A stretch of DNA of 64,000 nucleotides from DATARH01 sp963778385 (GCA_963778385.1 CAVZUA010000016.1:124001-188000); one strand, 5' to 3'. Counted from the first letter of the stretch, positions 1 through 8,593 are shown. Notes: generated from the sequence alone by a model not told the origin. Numbers and translations: made by a program.

Positions 1-699
1 CAACAGGCCCGGTTCGAGGCAGGGGTCGTCCTCGTCGCCGGTCGCGACCAGGGTCGGCACGTCGAGCTTTTTCATATCGTCGACGAGGTCCCACAGCGAC
101 GGCCGCTGCGCCTGGACCCCGCGCATCGTATTGGCCGAGCCGAGGGTCGAATGCTCGGACAATTGCTGCATGAACTCGGCATAGCCGCGCGGGTCCTTGT
201 TGCGCAGCTGCACGCGGGTCGGGCCCGAGCCGTAGCTCTTCGACACCTCGGCCATGCCCTTCTCCGCGATCTGCGCCGCGGTGCGCGCGGTCTCGTCGTG
301 GAATTGCTGGCGCGCGCCCGGCGCGGCGCCGTAGCCGCAGCCGGCGACGACCAGCGACAAGGCCCGCTCGGGATAGCCGAGGCCGAAATGCAGCGTCGCG
401 AAGCCGCCCATCGAGATGCCGAGGATATGCGCCTTCTCGATCTTCAGCGCGTCCATCACATCGCGGATGTCGTCACGGGCGCGCGCCTGCGAATAGCTCT
501 CGAAATTCTCCGGCACGTCGGAGGGCGGAAAGCCGCGCGCGTTGAAATTGATGCAGCGATAGCGCCGCGAGAAATAGCGCACCTGCGGCTCGTAGCTGCG
601 AGCGTCGCCGGCGAATTCATGGACAAAGACGATCGGCGTGCCGCTGCCGGTTTCCTCGTAATAGAGCTTGACGCCGTCATCGGTGGTCAGATGCGCCAT
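1..699 (-). CDS. alpha/beta hydrolase (C-terminus outside window)
   Basis: This is the N-terminal 233 codons of an alpha/beta hydrolase that reads leftward off the window edge. Visible features are the strand-loop VFVHEFAGDARSY near residue 25 (oxyanion region), the nucleophile elbow GISMGG near residue 95 (G-x-S-x-G with Ser), and a downstream segment VATGDEDDPC where the acid residue of the triad usually lies. The start ATG at 697-699 is preceded by a GAGGAGA ribosome site. The family hydrolyses esters, lactones or C-C bonds; the substrate cannot be read from this part. There is no adjacent partner gene on the same strand inside the window. Confidence 0.85.
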   Translation of the reverse strand, partial: MAHLTTDDGVKLYYEETGSGTPIVFVHEFAGDARSYEPQVRYFSRRYRCINFNARGFPPSDVPENFESYSQARARDDIRDVMDALKIEKAHILGISMGGFATLHFGLGYPERALSLVVAGCGYGAAPGARQQFHDETARTAAQIAEKGMAEVSKSYGSGPTRVQLRNKDPRGYAEFMQQLSEHSTLGSANTMRGVQAQRPSLWDLVDDMKKLDVPTLVATGDEDDPCLEPGLL

Positions 700-958
700 C
701 GTCCGGTCTCCTCGGTTCGCCGCCGCGCATCCTAGAGCACGATCCCGTAAGACCGAAACACTCCCCTTTCGTCGCCTCCCCCGGGCTTAATGTCGACCGC
801 CGCTCTGGGCGATTTCGGACGCAGCGTGTCCGAGATCGGTGCGATAATGATCTTCGGTGGCGACATCGCCAGCAACGCACGCACGGCCTTGATAGTTTCA
901 TCAGCGCCGTCGCTTTTACATTGCTTGGGCGATCGCCCCGCTAGGGAGGAATAGCCGC

Positions 959-1945
959 ATGCAGAAGCTCGTTGCTCGCGCGACGGTCGTCGCGCTGCTG
1001 TCATGCGCGCCGATAGCGGCTTACGGCGATCCGCCAGCACAGTCGATCGCCGTGGCTGCGGAAGCTGGCACTGACCCCGTTACCGGTTTTCCGCGCGAGC
1101 CGGTCCCTGTGAAGGCCTGGCCGGGCGGCCAGCACGTGGCGGTCAGTTTTGCCTTATTTGTCGAAAACTTCGGGTTCGGGCAAGGCCCGGTCATCCGCCC
1201 CGATCTCGCCAACCGCAACCCGGACCTAGTAAACGAGGCGTTCCGCGAATACGCGATCCGCTGGGGCAACCCGCGGGTCGGCCGACTGTTTCAAGAACTC
1301 GGCGTGCCGCTGACCATCGTCCTGAACGCCGAGTTTCCCGAGAAATACCCCGAGGTCTGGAAACAGTTCCGTGCGACGCAGCCGGCAGCGCCGATCGTCG
1401 CCCACGGGATCAACAACACCAGCCAGATGCTCCCCCTGGGGCGCGGCCTAGGCGAGCAGCGAGATTATGTCCGCCGGACGTTAGACGTGATCGCGCGGAC
1501 GACCGGCGTGAAGCCCATCGGCTGGTCGAGCCCGAGCGTCTATTCAAACGGCGACACGATGCGGGCGACAGCCGCCGAGGGGATTATCTACACGCTCGAC
1601 AGCATGGATTCGGACATCATTTCGCGCCTCAAGACGCCGGATGGTGCGCTGTTGCTGCTCCCTTATCCGGTCGTTACGGTCGATATGGGACAGAACCTGC
1701 CGCGTCTGAAAACGCCCGCCGAAATCGAGAAGCTGTGGCTGGATTACATTTCGGAACTCGTCGAGGAGGCTCGCGCCGATCGCTCACGCGAGGCGACGAC
1801 GGTGATCATCGGCATTCATCCCTTTGTCGTCGGCACTCCCGATGGGGCGGCGGCGATGCGACGCGTTCTTTCGCGCCTCAAACAAGAAGAGAGCGTCTGG
1901 CTCACCGACACCGAAGCGCTCCTGAAGGCCGCGGGTGGCAAGTAA
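959..1945 (+). CDS. secreted polysaccharide deacetylase-family protein (PuuE/NodB-like fold)
   Basis: The product has 328 residues with an N-terminal signal peptide (hydrophobic stretch at about residues 6-22, likely cut after AYG). The body follows the layout of the PuuE-like polysaccharide deacetylase group: a WPGGQHVAVSF strand, FREYAIRWGNPRVGRLFQELGV, the metal-region motif AHGINNT, and TGVKPIGWSSPS. The classical NodB motif 1 (TFDDG) is not visible, so the exact chemistry (N-deacetylation of a glycan or amide hydrolysis) is not certain. A GGGAGGA ribosome site precedes the ATG. The gene is monocistronic and converges on the cytochrome gene with a 6-base gap. Confidence 0.8.
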   Translation: MQKLVARATVVALLSCAPIAAYGDPPAQSIAVAAEAGTDPVTGFPREPVPVKAWPGGQHVAVSFALFVENFGFGQGPVIRPDLANRNPDLVNEAFREYAIRWGNPRVGRLFQELGVPLTIVLNAEFPEKYPEVWKQFRATQPAAPIVAHGINNTSQMLPLGRGLGEQRDYVRRTLDVIARTTGVKPIGWSSPSVYSNGDTMRATAAEGIIYTLDSMDSDIISRLKTPDGALLLLPYPVVTVDMGQNLPRLKTPAEIEKLWLDYISELVEEARADRSREATTVIIGIHPFVVGTPDGAAAMRRVLSRLKQEESVWLTDTEALLKAAGGK

Positions 1946-1951
1946 CCGCGG

Positions 1952-2569
1952 TTAGGGGCAAGCCGCGCCGGTTTGTACCCAGGCTGCGACCAAAGCGCCG
2001 GCCATCTTTTGCGTGCCGGGCGCGGGTTGCCGGCCCGTTCCCGGCGCCCAGGCCCAGCCGACCAGCGTGTCTTCGCCGATATGGTGGATCAGGTCCTGCA
2101 GCGTTCGGCCTCCGTTTCGTCCGGGGTCTTTGATTTGGCCGCAGATCTCGGCAATCGTCTTGCCCTCCCACGCCATCTCGCGCGGTGCGAGGTGCCACGC
2201 CGCATGGCCGGGCATGCGGGCGGGATCAAAATTGGCGGCGCCATGACAGCTGTCACAGCGCATCGCCGGCAGGCCGTGACCATCGGCGCCGCGCCAGACC
2301 GGGGGCTGGTGCGGACGACCCTGGTCTGTCTGTCGCGGGCGGTCGCCCGCCGGGTGGCAGTTGACGCAACGCGGATGCGTGAGCACCTTGCCGAGTTCGG
2401 TGAAGATCGCGGCAGAGCGCTTCTTGGTGTCGGCGATCCCGGCAAAACTTTCGGGGTCGGCCAATGTGGTGGGCACGCCCTCCGACGCCGCGCCCGACAG
2501 GGGAATCGTTGCTACGGCGGCTGCAAACGCGAGCGCTACAGCGGCAATTGACCACAATCCGCTTTTCAT
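1952..2569 (-). CDS. diheme c-type cytochrome, isoquinoline 1-oxidoreductase-associated subunit
   Basis: The product has 205 residues with an N-terminal signal peptide and two haem c attachment motifs, CVNCH and CDSCH, so it is exported and binds two haems in the periplasm. Small proteins of this type sit beside isoquinoline 1-oxidoreductase genes in alphaproteobacteria and probably carry electrons away from the molybdenum hydroxylase. The start chosen is the ATG at 2567-2569 because the signal peptide begins there; a longer upstream reading frame overlaps the iron-sulfur gene. It is the last gene of the operon, 44 bases after the 2Fe-2S subunit. Confidence 0.8.
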   Translation of the reverse strand: MKSGLWSIAAVALAFAAAVATIPLSGAASEGVPTTLADPESFAGIADTKKRSAAIFTELGKVLTHPRCVNCHPAGDRPRQTDQGRPHQPPVWRGADGHGLPAMRCDSCHGAANFDPARMPGHAAWHLAPREMAWEGKTIAEICGQIKDPGRNGGRTLQDLIHHIGEDTLVGWAWAPGTGRQPAPGTQKMAGALVAAWVQTGAACP

Positions 2570-2613
2570 GGTGATCGCTCTCGAGTCGGCGGGCGCGGGC
2601 GAAAGGCTGCTCG

Positions 2614-3129
2614 TCAGATCAGGTAACGCTTCGGGTCGGCCAGGATCACGTCCCGAACCGCCTCGTGATACCGGACGTAGCCGGTGCAACGGCACAGATG
2701 ACCGTCGAGGGCCTCGGTGATCGTTTGTTCCAGGCCGGCGCGCGGCACGGGCTGCCGCGCGAGCCGTTCCAGCAAAACTTGCGCCTCGTTGAGAAATCCG
2801 GGCGTGCAATAGCCGCACTGAAACGCGAAATGTTCCACAAACGCCTTTTGCAGCGGTGTGAGCGTGCCGTCCTTGGCATGGCCCTCGACCGTCCGAATGG
2901 ATTTGCCGTTGAAGCTGACGGCCGATGCGATACAGGTGGGGTGGGTCGCGCTGGTTCCGTCGGCATTGTCGATGATGACCGCGCAACTCAGGCACTGGGC
3001 GACGCCGCAGCCAAACTTGGTCCCGGTCATGCCGAGATATTCGCGGAGAAAATCGTTCATCGACAACTCATCGCGCACGTCCATCGGGCCGTGCGCGCGG
3101 CCGTTGATCGTCAGACTGAGCGTCGTCAC
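2614..3129 (-). CDS. 2Fe-2S subunit of a molybdenum hydroxylase (IorA-like)
   Basis: The product has 171 residues with the two-domain layout of the small subunit of xanthine dehydrogenase-type enzymes. A plant-type ferredoxin domain carries Cys41, Cys46 and Cys49 (motif CGVAQCLSC) plus Cys in THPTC. The C-terminal helical domain carries CGYCTPG and CRCTGY for the second cluster. It resembles the alpha subunit of isoquinoline 1-oxidoreductase and would pass electrons from the molybdenum centre to a cytochrome. The start is GTG, overlapping the stop of the upstream large-subunit remnant by GTGA, which indicates translational coupling. Its catalytic partner is now truncated, so function is doubtful unless another large subunit is used. 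Confidence 0.88.
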   Translation of the reverse strand: MTTLSLTINGRAHGPMDVRDELSMNDFLREYLGMTGTKFGCGVAQCLSCAVIIDNADGTSATHPTCIASAVSFNGKSIRTVEGHAKDGTLTPLQKAFVEHFAFQCGYCTPGFLNEAQVLLERLARQPVPRAGLEQTITEALDGHLCRCTGYVRYHEAVRDVILADPKRYLI

Positions 3130-3590
3130 GCCAGCGCCCCTTTCAGCATTCGCTCCGTCACCGGCAACGCGTTGAAGCGGTGACCGGTCGCGTCGTGGAT
3201 GGCATTCAGAAGCGCCGGAACGATCGGGATCATCACCACTTCCGCCATGCCTTTAGGGGCTTCTTTTGCGTCGACCGCCGGCAGGGTTTCGATTTCAAGA
3301 TCATGCAACGGGAGGTCCGAGCCGCGGGCGATGACATAATCGCCGAGGTTCCACTGGCCGTTGCCTGGCCCGGTTTCGAACGGCGGCAGCGTCTCCAACA
3401 GCGTGTAGCCGACCCCCATCGCGAAGCCGCCTTGCGCCTGGCCGCTGACCACTTCCGGTACAAGCGCCCGGCCGCATTCGAGCACGCTGTAGGCCTTGGC
3501 GATGCGAAGTTTTCCGGTGGCCCGCTCGATTTCGATGCGAACGACGGTGCCGCATAGCGAGGGAATGACGCGAATATCCGGGCGACACAT
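3126..3590 (-). pseudogene. truncated molybdopterin-binding large subunit (IorB-like C-terminus)
   Basis: Only about the last 150 residues of a xanthine dehydrogenase-family large subunit remain. Recognisable parts are GTVVRIEIERATGKLRI, ECGRALVPEVVSGQAQGGF and KGMAEVVMIPIVPALLNAI, which match the last third of such subunits (normally 700 or more residues). Family similarity fades upstream of about 3570 and the DNA becomes AT-richer, marking the left edge of the mobile region that follows. The missing N-terminal part was not found elsewhere in the window, so deletion accompanied insertion. Its stop overlaps the start of the iron-sulfur gene, showing the original operon order. Confidence 0.85.
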
Positions 3591-3599
3591 CGCCGGTGC

Positions 3600-3986
3600 A
3601 ATTACGGCAGAAATCAGAAGGGGTGAGAATGCGCGCGCGAACCGATAACAAAATTACGTATGGTGCTCTTGAAGTTGTAATAAAATTGCTCAAAGAGCGT
3701 CGGTAAAGTAATTTTGGTACGCCTAGGAAGTAATCGAACCCATCTCACAAATAGAAAGGCTTTAAGCCGAGGAGATCAGAGACTATATAAATAGAAGGCC
3801 GGTTCACCCCCTCAGATGAACCGGCCTGTAATTGAACCCGCGTGATGAGAAGCACGACGGAAACGAGGTAACAGCAACACAAGGAATATAATAATTTATT
3901 CCGCCAATGTCAAACCTCGCCGTCGTGTCATCATCCGCTTTTTCCTCAACATACCGAAAAAAGGAGATTGACCGGATGACCACGAG
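3600..3986. other. AT-richer non-coding junction at the left edge of element A
   Basis: No convincing gene is present between the truncated oxidoreductase and the VapE-type gene. Composition is clearly more AT-rich than the surrounding DNA, which fits a recent insertion edge and promoter region. It holds one perfect inverted repeat (3797-3826). A short frame beginning with ATG at 3976 has a better-spaced AAGGAG site than the VapE start but encodes only about 29 residues with no recognisable features. Confidence 0.6.
3797..3826. other. perfect 10-bp inverted repeat hairpin
   Basis: GGCCGGTTCA at 3797-3806 is repeated in inverse as TGAACCGGCC at 3817-3826 with a 10-base loop. There is no T-run directly after it, so it is not a classic terminator. 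It could be a repressor operator or an RNA hairpin in the leader of the VapE gene 160 bases downstream. Confidence 0.6.
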
Positions 3987-6152
3987 ATGCCTTTCAAAGT
4001 TACGTTTTTCAAAAATCTTCTTGTCACGAAGCTTTCCGATTTTCATGTCGAGGAGCATGAACTAGAGTCCCTCGCCGAATTAATCCGTTCGACGAGCGCG
4101 CCGACCAAAGACCGCCTCCCGCTCTGGAAGCTTGCCACCTTCGGCAATGTGCCGAAGCGCGGCGGTAATGACAAAGGCGGGTTCCGTCACGACGGCAACC
4201 TAGACGTCGTGACTGGCGTCGAGCTCGACTACGACAAGCTCGAGGTTCCCGTCGAAGACGCAATCGACAAAATGCGCGCGGCAGGCATCGCGTGCATCGT
4301 GCACACCAGTCCGTCCTATGCGCCCCCCGACACGCTTAAATGGCGCGTATTGGCACCGCTGAGCACGCCGTGCCTACCAAACGAGCGCGAGCGCTACGCA
4401 GACCGCGTAAGTGGTATCCTCGGCGTCGAGCTGGCGCGGGAAAGCTTCAAGCCGCCTTCTCAAACGTTCTATTACGGACGCGCTACGGACAACACAGCCG
4501 AGCAGATCGTCGAAATTATCGACGGCGACTACATCGACCTGCGCGACGACCTTCCTGCAGTGCGCTGGACACCCCCGAAGCCTGTTGGCACACGCAAGAA
4601 GGCGAAGGGCTACGAAGAGTACAAAGCCAGAATAGGCGACCACGAGGGCGGCGGTGGCTTCAACGCCGTAATCACCGAAGCCGTGGCCAGTTTTATCGGA
4701 ACCCACGGCGTCGACGCCGATACCGAATGGCTTCTGGAAGACTTGACCGCGGCGATCAGTGCCGCGGACGGGAGCAAGCATAAGGCGGGTTACGCCGAGA
4801 TCAAAGCCGCCGATCTCAAGAACATGATCCCGAATATCATGGCAAAGGAGATCGAAAAAGCGTCCTGGGAACGCGATGCCAAAAACGCATTGATCCACGA
4901 CAGCCAGGCCAACGTCAAACAGGCGCTCGCCAAGCTCGGCGTCAAATTATCCTACGACGAATTCAACCGGGCCGAATTGCTCGGTGGCAAGAAAGAACTC
5001 GAAGACCACGACGTGGACGAACTCTGGCTCGCAGTCGACCGTGGCTTCGGTTTGCGGCCCACCGACCGGTTCTGGAACAAAATGATCGGCCACTTGAGCC
5101 ACGCAAACTCGTTCCACCCGGTTCGAGAGCACCTCGACAAGCTAGCCTGGGACAAGATGCCCAGGGTTGGGCACGAGGGAGGCGAGTTTAAGAGCTGGCT
5201 GGCGACCTATCTCGGGGCCGAGGACACACCTTACACGCGCGCCGTCGGGCGCCTGACCCTGATGGCGGCGGTGAGAAGGATCAAGCGTCCCGGGTGCAAG
5301 TTCGACCAGATGCTGGTCCTCGTCGACCCGACGCAGGGCACCGGGAAGACAACCGTCGTGCAGATCCTGGCGGGAAATCCGGGCTGGTTCACAAACAGCC
5401 TAAAGCGCAAGGACCTGAAGGACGACAAGAAGATCATGGAGCAGCTTGACGGAAAGTGGTTCGTCGAGTTCGGCGAGTTGAGCGTGAACGAAACCGAGAT
5501 CGATGATCTGAAGGAGTTCCTCAGCCAATTCCAGAACACGGCGCGCGAGGCGTATGGAAGGCGACCCAAGACCGCGAAGCGCCAGAGTGTCCCGATCGGG
5601 ACGACGAACAAGGTGGAATTCCTCAGCGACAGACAGAACCGGCGCTTCTGGCCGGTGATGACCGGCAAGATCGACCTAGTCGCGCTGAGGCTTGACCGAG
5701 ACCAGATCATTGCAGAAGCCACGGTGATGGAAGCCGCCGCGGATCAGAGTGACGCGGGATTAATGTTGCCGGAAGAATTATGGGCCGCGGCGGCTGAGGT
5801 GCAGGAGGAGCACCGGCAGCCCAGTCCGCTCGAAGGGCTACTCAGCAAGCACCTGGCAGGCCTCGACGGGAGAATTCACTCGGAAGACGTGTGGACGATC
5901 ATCGGCAAGCCACCCGGGCAGCGCACGCGACCTGACATGATCGCGATGGGTTCTGCGATGGGTGGCCTGAAATTCCGGGCAAAGAAGATCGGGTCCCGAA
6001 ACGATCAGCAGCCCTACTACATCAAGGGCGATGCGCCGCCAGCGACGATGCCGCGTATCCACGTCTACAAAAACCCGTACCCGCCATTTGAGGTGGTGGC
6101 GACGCATGACGAGAAGTCGCCGTTCACGGGTGCGCCTTCCGACGCATATTAA
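3987..6152 (+). CDS. VapE/VirE-family primase-helicase, phage or satellite replication protein
   Basis: The product has 721 residues. The N-terminal part (about 1-200, opening MPFKVTFFKN) looks like the primase-type domain common in such proteins. The C-terminal part is a VirE/VapE-type P-loop ATPase with Walker A GTGKTT at about residues 451-456, an acidic segment KWFVEFGEL and the sensor-like region PIGTTNKVEFLSDRQNRRFWPV. Family members start replication of phages, satellites and plasmids. The ATG at 3987 is used because conserved-looking residues begin immediately; the nearest AAGGAG site is about 20 bases away, which is unusually far. The putative origin lies directly downstream. Codon use and flanking AT content support horizontal acquisition. 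Confidence 0.88.
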   Translation: MPFKVTFFKNLLVTKLSDFHVEEHELESLAELIRSTSAPTKDRLPLWKLATFGNVPKRGGNDKGGFRHDGNLDVVTGVELDYDKLEVPVEDAIDKMRAAGIACIVHTSPSYAPPDTLKWRVLAPLSTPCLPNERERYADRVSGILGVELARESFKPPSQTFYYGRATDNTAEQIVEIIDGDYIDLRDDLPAVRWTPPKPVGTRKKAKGYEEYKARIGDHEGGGGFNAVITEAVASFIGTHGVDADTEWLLEDLTAAISAADGSKHKAGYAEIKAADLKNMIPNIMAKEIEKASWERDAKNALIHDSQANVKQALAKLGVKLSYDEFNRAELLGGKKELEDHDVDELWLAVDRGFGLRPTDRFWNKMIGHLSHANSFHPVREHLDKLAWDKMPRVGHEGGEFKSWLATYLGAEDTPYTRAVGRLTLMAAVRRIKRPGCKFDQMLVLVDPTQGTGKTTVVQILAGNPGWFTNSLKRKDLKDDKKIMEQLDGKWFVEFGELSVNETEIDDLKEFLSQFQNTAREAYGRRPKTAKRQSVPIGTTNKVEFLSDRQNRRFWPVMTGKIDLVALRLDRDQIIAEATVMEAAADQSDAGLMLPEELWAAAAEVQEEHRQPSPLEGLLSKHLAGLDGRIHSEDVWTIIGKPPGQRTRPDMIAMGSAMGGLKFRAKKIGSRNDQQPYYIKGDAPPATMPRIHVYKNPYPPFEVVATHDEKSPFTGAPSDAY

Positions 6153-6239
6153 GGCCCGTAGCCGATAGCGTAGGATGCGTAGCCGATAGCGTAGCCGATA
6201 GGTAACCGATAGGTAACCGATAGCGTAGCCGATAGCAGT

Positions 6240-6420
6240 ATCTAATGAAATCAATAGGTAACCGATAGACGGACTGATTTTCGACCAAACTCCTGTCGGA
6301 TACGAAAAAAACTCAAATTTTGAAATTGAAATTTTGAGTTTTTGTATGTGTTTTCGATTCAGTATGTGGAAAACGCCATTCCTATCGGTTACTATCGGTT
6401 ACCTATTGATTTCATTAGAT
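6240..6420. repeat. 29-bp perfect inverted repeat around the AT-rich core
   Basis: The 29 bases at 6240-6268 are the exact reverse complement of 6392-6420, separated by 123 bases. Each arm contains one RCCGATAG iteron plus an AT-rich tail. The arms define the inner boundary of the putative origin. Confidence 0.9.
6307..6343. other. AT-rich stem-loop in the origin core
   Basis: AAAAACTCAAA at 6307-6317 pairs with TTTGAGTTTTT at 6333-6343 across a 15-base AT-rich loop. It lies near the middle of the larger inverted repeat. It may be the unwinding or priming element; a bidirectional terminator is the alternative because T-runs follow on both strands. Confidence 0.6.
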
Positions 6421-6698
6421 TCTGCCTACCGGCTACGGATGTGAGCCTATCGGCTACGCGACCGCGGTGGAAGCGGCATCCACCGCCTTAGCTAACCAAC
6501 TTAGCTAACCCGCGCGTCGCCGCACCTCGCGCCGCGCCATACTTACGACGCAGCCACGGCACCCCCGCGCCGACCCGCGCACCTCGGATCGGGCCGCCGC
6601 GGACCACTGGTTCTGCGCCACTGGGTCGCGGGACCGGCGCTTTAGATCCCCGGCAAGGCTAATTACATATACCTCAACGACGGTAGAGGTATCTGTCA

Positions 6699-7364
6699 AT
6701 GGCCGATGGTAACTTCGTTTCCTATCTTCGCGTCTCGACCGATCGGCAAGGTCGCAGCGGCCTAGGCCTCGAGGCGCAGCGGCAATCGGTGACCGATTTT
6801 CTCAATGGCGGCCACTGGCGTCTTGTCTGCGAGTTCGTCGAGGTCGAGTCAGGCCGCAAGGCCGACCGCCCGGAGCTGGCGAGGGCGCTGGCGGCGTGTC
6901 GCGCGCACAAGGCAACGCTGATCGTCGCGAAGTTTGACCGGCTTGCCCGCAACGTCGCCTTCATCGCCAATCTGATGGAGTCGGGCGTCGACTTCGTCGC
7001 GGCGGACATGCTGATGGCGAACCGGCTGACGGTGCATGTCCTCGCGGCCGTCGCCGAGCACGAGGCGAAGATGATATCCGATCGCACCAAGGCTGCGCTG
7101 GCCGCCGCCAAGGCCCGCGGGACGCGGCTTGGCGGTTTCCGCGGATATCAGCTATCGCCCGCGGATCAAGCGCTCTCCGCCGCTGCCAAGCGCCGCAAGG
7201 CCGCAGACCGCGCCGCCGACCTCGCCCCGATCCTCGACGACATCCGCGCCGCCGGGGTCACCAGCGCCCGCGGCATCGCCACCGAGTTGACCCGCCGGGG
7301 CATCCCGACGCCCCGCGGCTCGGCGACGTGGTCCGCGGTACAGGTTCAGAGGCTCGCCCGCTGA
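6699..7364 (+). CDS. small serine recombinase (resolvase/invertase family)
   Basis: The product has 221 residues. The N-terminal catalytic domain (about 1-140) has the nucleophile Ser in YLRVSTDRQG, the paired arginine region KFDRLARN and the helix VAEHEAKMISDRTKAAL. A C-terminal helix-turn-helix-like segment ends GIPTPRGSATWSAVQVQRLAR, typical of phage and plasmid resolvases. It acts on a specific DNA site, for example to resolve multimers or to integrate. A GAGG ribosome site precedes ATG 6699. Its position next to the putative origin suits multimer resolution. The last 60 residues resemble the resolvase remnant ending at 29610. Confidence 0.9.
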   Translation: MADGNFVSYLRVSTDRQGRSGLGLEAQRQSVTDFLNGGHWRLVCEFVEVESGRKADRPELARALAACRAHKATLIVAKFDRLARNVAFIANLMESGVDFVAADMLMANRLTVHVLAAVAEHEAKMISDRTKAALAAAKARGTRLGGFRGYQLSPADQALSAAAKRRKAADRAADLAPILDDIRAAGVTSARGIATELTRRGIPTPRGSATWSAVQVQRLAR

Positions 7365-7523
7365 TGATCGCCACCCTGGCCGCGTTCTGGGTCGCGCGTC
7401 ATTGCCCAAGGCTCATGGAGTTCCTCGGCCTGCTGATCGTAGTCGGGCTGCTGTACCGTGTTCCTCGCCATAAGCATCGTTCAGCTTGGCACCTGACGCA
7501 GATCAGCCATACGAAAAAACCAG

Positions 7524-7531
7524 CTAGACAA
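7524..7531 (+). repeat. CTAGACAA motif downstream of the resolvase
   Basis: A single CTAGACAA lies 160 bases after the resolvase stop. The same octamer occurs four times in a tandem array 201 bases after the second, truncated resolvase (29811-29848). It sits in an AT-rich leader upstream of the packaging operon. Significance is inferred from the shared context only. Confidence 0.4.
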
Positions 7532-7589
7532 ATCGATAAATGTGTGATTCGCGACTTTACTTTTGGTAATTAATGCTTACATAAATCGT

Positions 7590-8045
7590 ATGGTTACTGA
7601 CCGCCATACGACCGCCGATCGTCGCGACACCGACAAGCGGCCCAAGCCTTTCTCCCGCCGAATCGATAAGCAAGGCAGCAAGGTGCTCGCCCTGGGCGGC
7701 ACCGGTGGGCTCAAGGGCACGAGCCGCGAAGCGCGCTTCATCAAGGCGTATGAAAAGGAACTCATCGAGTTCCTCGGAGGCGACCCGAACTTCATTCAGC
7801 GGCAGCAGATCGTCCGCGCCGCGCGGCTAGCGTGCCACGTACAGCTGTGGGACGAGGCCACGCTCGGCAACGGCGGCGCCGCGATGGTCAACAGCGCGCA
7901 CTCATACAATCATTATACCAGCTGGACCCGCAGCCTGGCGGCGATACTCCGCGACCTTGGCGCGCAGGAATGGAAGCCGGCTGAGGAAGACCCGTTCGCG
8001 ATCCTTCGTAGCATGGGCTCCGGACAACGAGACGCCGCCGACTGA
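7590..8045 (+). CDS. small phage-type protein upstream of HNH and terminase; possible small terminase subunit
   Basis: The product has 151 residues if started at ATG 7590; an in-frame TTG at 7563 would add nine. The N-terminal 50 residues are basic and probably disordered (DRHTTADRRDTDKRPKPFSRR). The rest is helical, with FIKAYEKELIEFLGG and RAARLACHVQLWDEA. No family motif is certain. Position argues for a small terminase subunit or head protein: its TGA overlaps the ATG of the HNH gene (TGATG), which in turn overlaps the large terminase. The upstream 200 bases are AT-rich and probably hold the operon promoter. Confidence 0.6.
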   Translation: MVTDRHTTADRRDTDKRPKPFSRRIDKQGSKVLALGGTGGLKGTSREARFIKAYEKELIEFLGGDPNFIQRQQIVRAARLACHVQLWDEATLGNGGAAMVNSAHSYNHYTSWTRSLAAILRDLGAQEWKPAEEDPFAILRSMGSGQRDAAD

Positions 8046-8593
8046 TGAATAAACCACTCGATTTCGTCGCTAGAATGACGCGAGAGCAGCGGGACCATTT
8101 CTGGTCATGTCTTCACAATGGGGGACCTGACGATTGTTGGCCGTATATAGGCGCCCGTGCTGGCACCTACGCTAAGCACGGCTGCATGATCGATGGTCGG
8201 ACATACCGTGTATTAGCACACCGCCTGGCGTACCGCCTGACCACTTATTGCGATCCTGGCGACCTCTGTGTTTTGCATTCGTGCGATAACCCGCCGTGCT
8301 GCAATCCCGCGCATCTGAGCGATGGAACGCATCAGGACAACTCCGATGATAAGTTTGCTCGCGGTCGCGGAAAAAATGGTCCGCACGACAAGGTAAAAGT
8401 GGCCGCGGCGGCTCGTCTTATTGCCATGGGCCGAAGTGTCCCATTTGTTGCGCACGAACTGAATCTTTGCGAGTCCGTCATACGCCGTTGGGTGCCGTGT
8501 AGACGACGACCGACCGTTGCCACGATTCCGACCAAGGGTCGCCCTAGGGCATGGACTCTTGACCTGCTGCCTCTCGACGACGCCGCAGAATGA
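8045..8593 (+). CDS. HNH endonuclease (HNH_3 type)
   Basis: The product has 182 residues. The core motif HRLAYRL, then VLHSCDNPPCCNPAHL and GTHQDNSDDKFARGRG matches the HNH_3 nuclease family found in phages. The His-Asn-His and paired-Cys residues are intact (HSCDNPPCCNPAHL). The C-terminal part (VAAAARLIAMGRSVPFVAHELNLCESVIRRWV) looks like a helix-turn-helix that would bind DNA. HNH proteins beside terminases often help cut phage DNA during packaging or act as homing nucleases. The start overlaps the preceding stop (TGATG) and its stop overlaps the terminase start (ATGA). Confidence 0.87.
   Translation: MNKPLDFVARMTREQRDHFWSCLHNGGPDDCWPYIGARAGTYAKHGCMIDGRTYRVLAHRLAYRLTTYCDPGDLCVLHSCDNPPCCNPAHLSDGTHQDNSDDKFARGRGKNGPHDKVKVAAAARLIAMGRSVPFVAHELNLCESVIRRWVPCRRRPTVATIPTKGRPRAWTLDLLPLDDAAE

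Larger units (their letters stand above)
6161..6454. other. putative replication origin: phased iterons flanking an AT-rich core
   Basis: Seven direct copies of RCCGATAG start at 6161, 6182, 6194, 6205, 6216, 6228 and 6261. Spacings are 21, 12, 11, 11, 12 and 33, all near multiples of one helical turn. On the other side of an AT-rich core the same motif recurs in inverse orientation at 6382, 6392 and 6447, with a degenerate copy at 6426. This layout beside a primase-helicase gene resembles iteron-type origins of satellite and plasmid-like elements such as P4. What is seen is the repeat array and symmetry; origin function is inferred. Confidence 0.75.

Noticed and set aside
1952..2995. A 347-residue cytochrome fusion
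   Set aside because: The upstream 142 residues overlap the 2Fe-2S gene in a wrong frame; the signal peptide start at 2569 is convincing.
6161..6454. CRISPR array
   Set aside because: Repeat units are only 8-12 bases with no unique spacers of constant length and no cas genes; phasing and symmetry point to protein-binding iterons.
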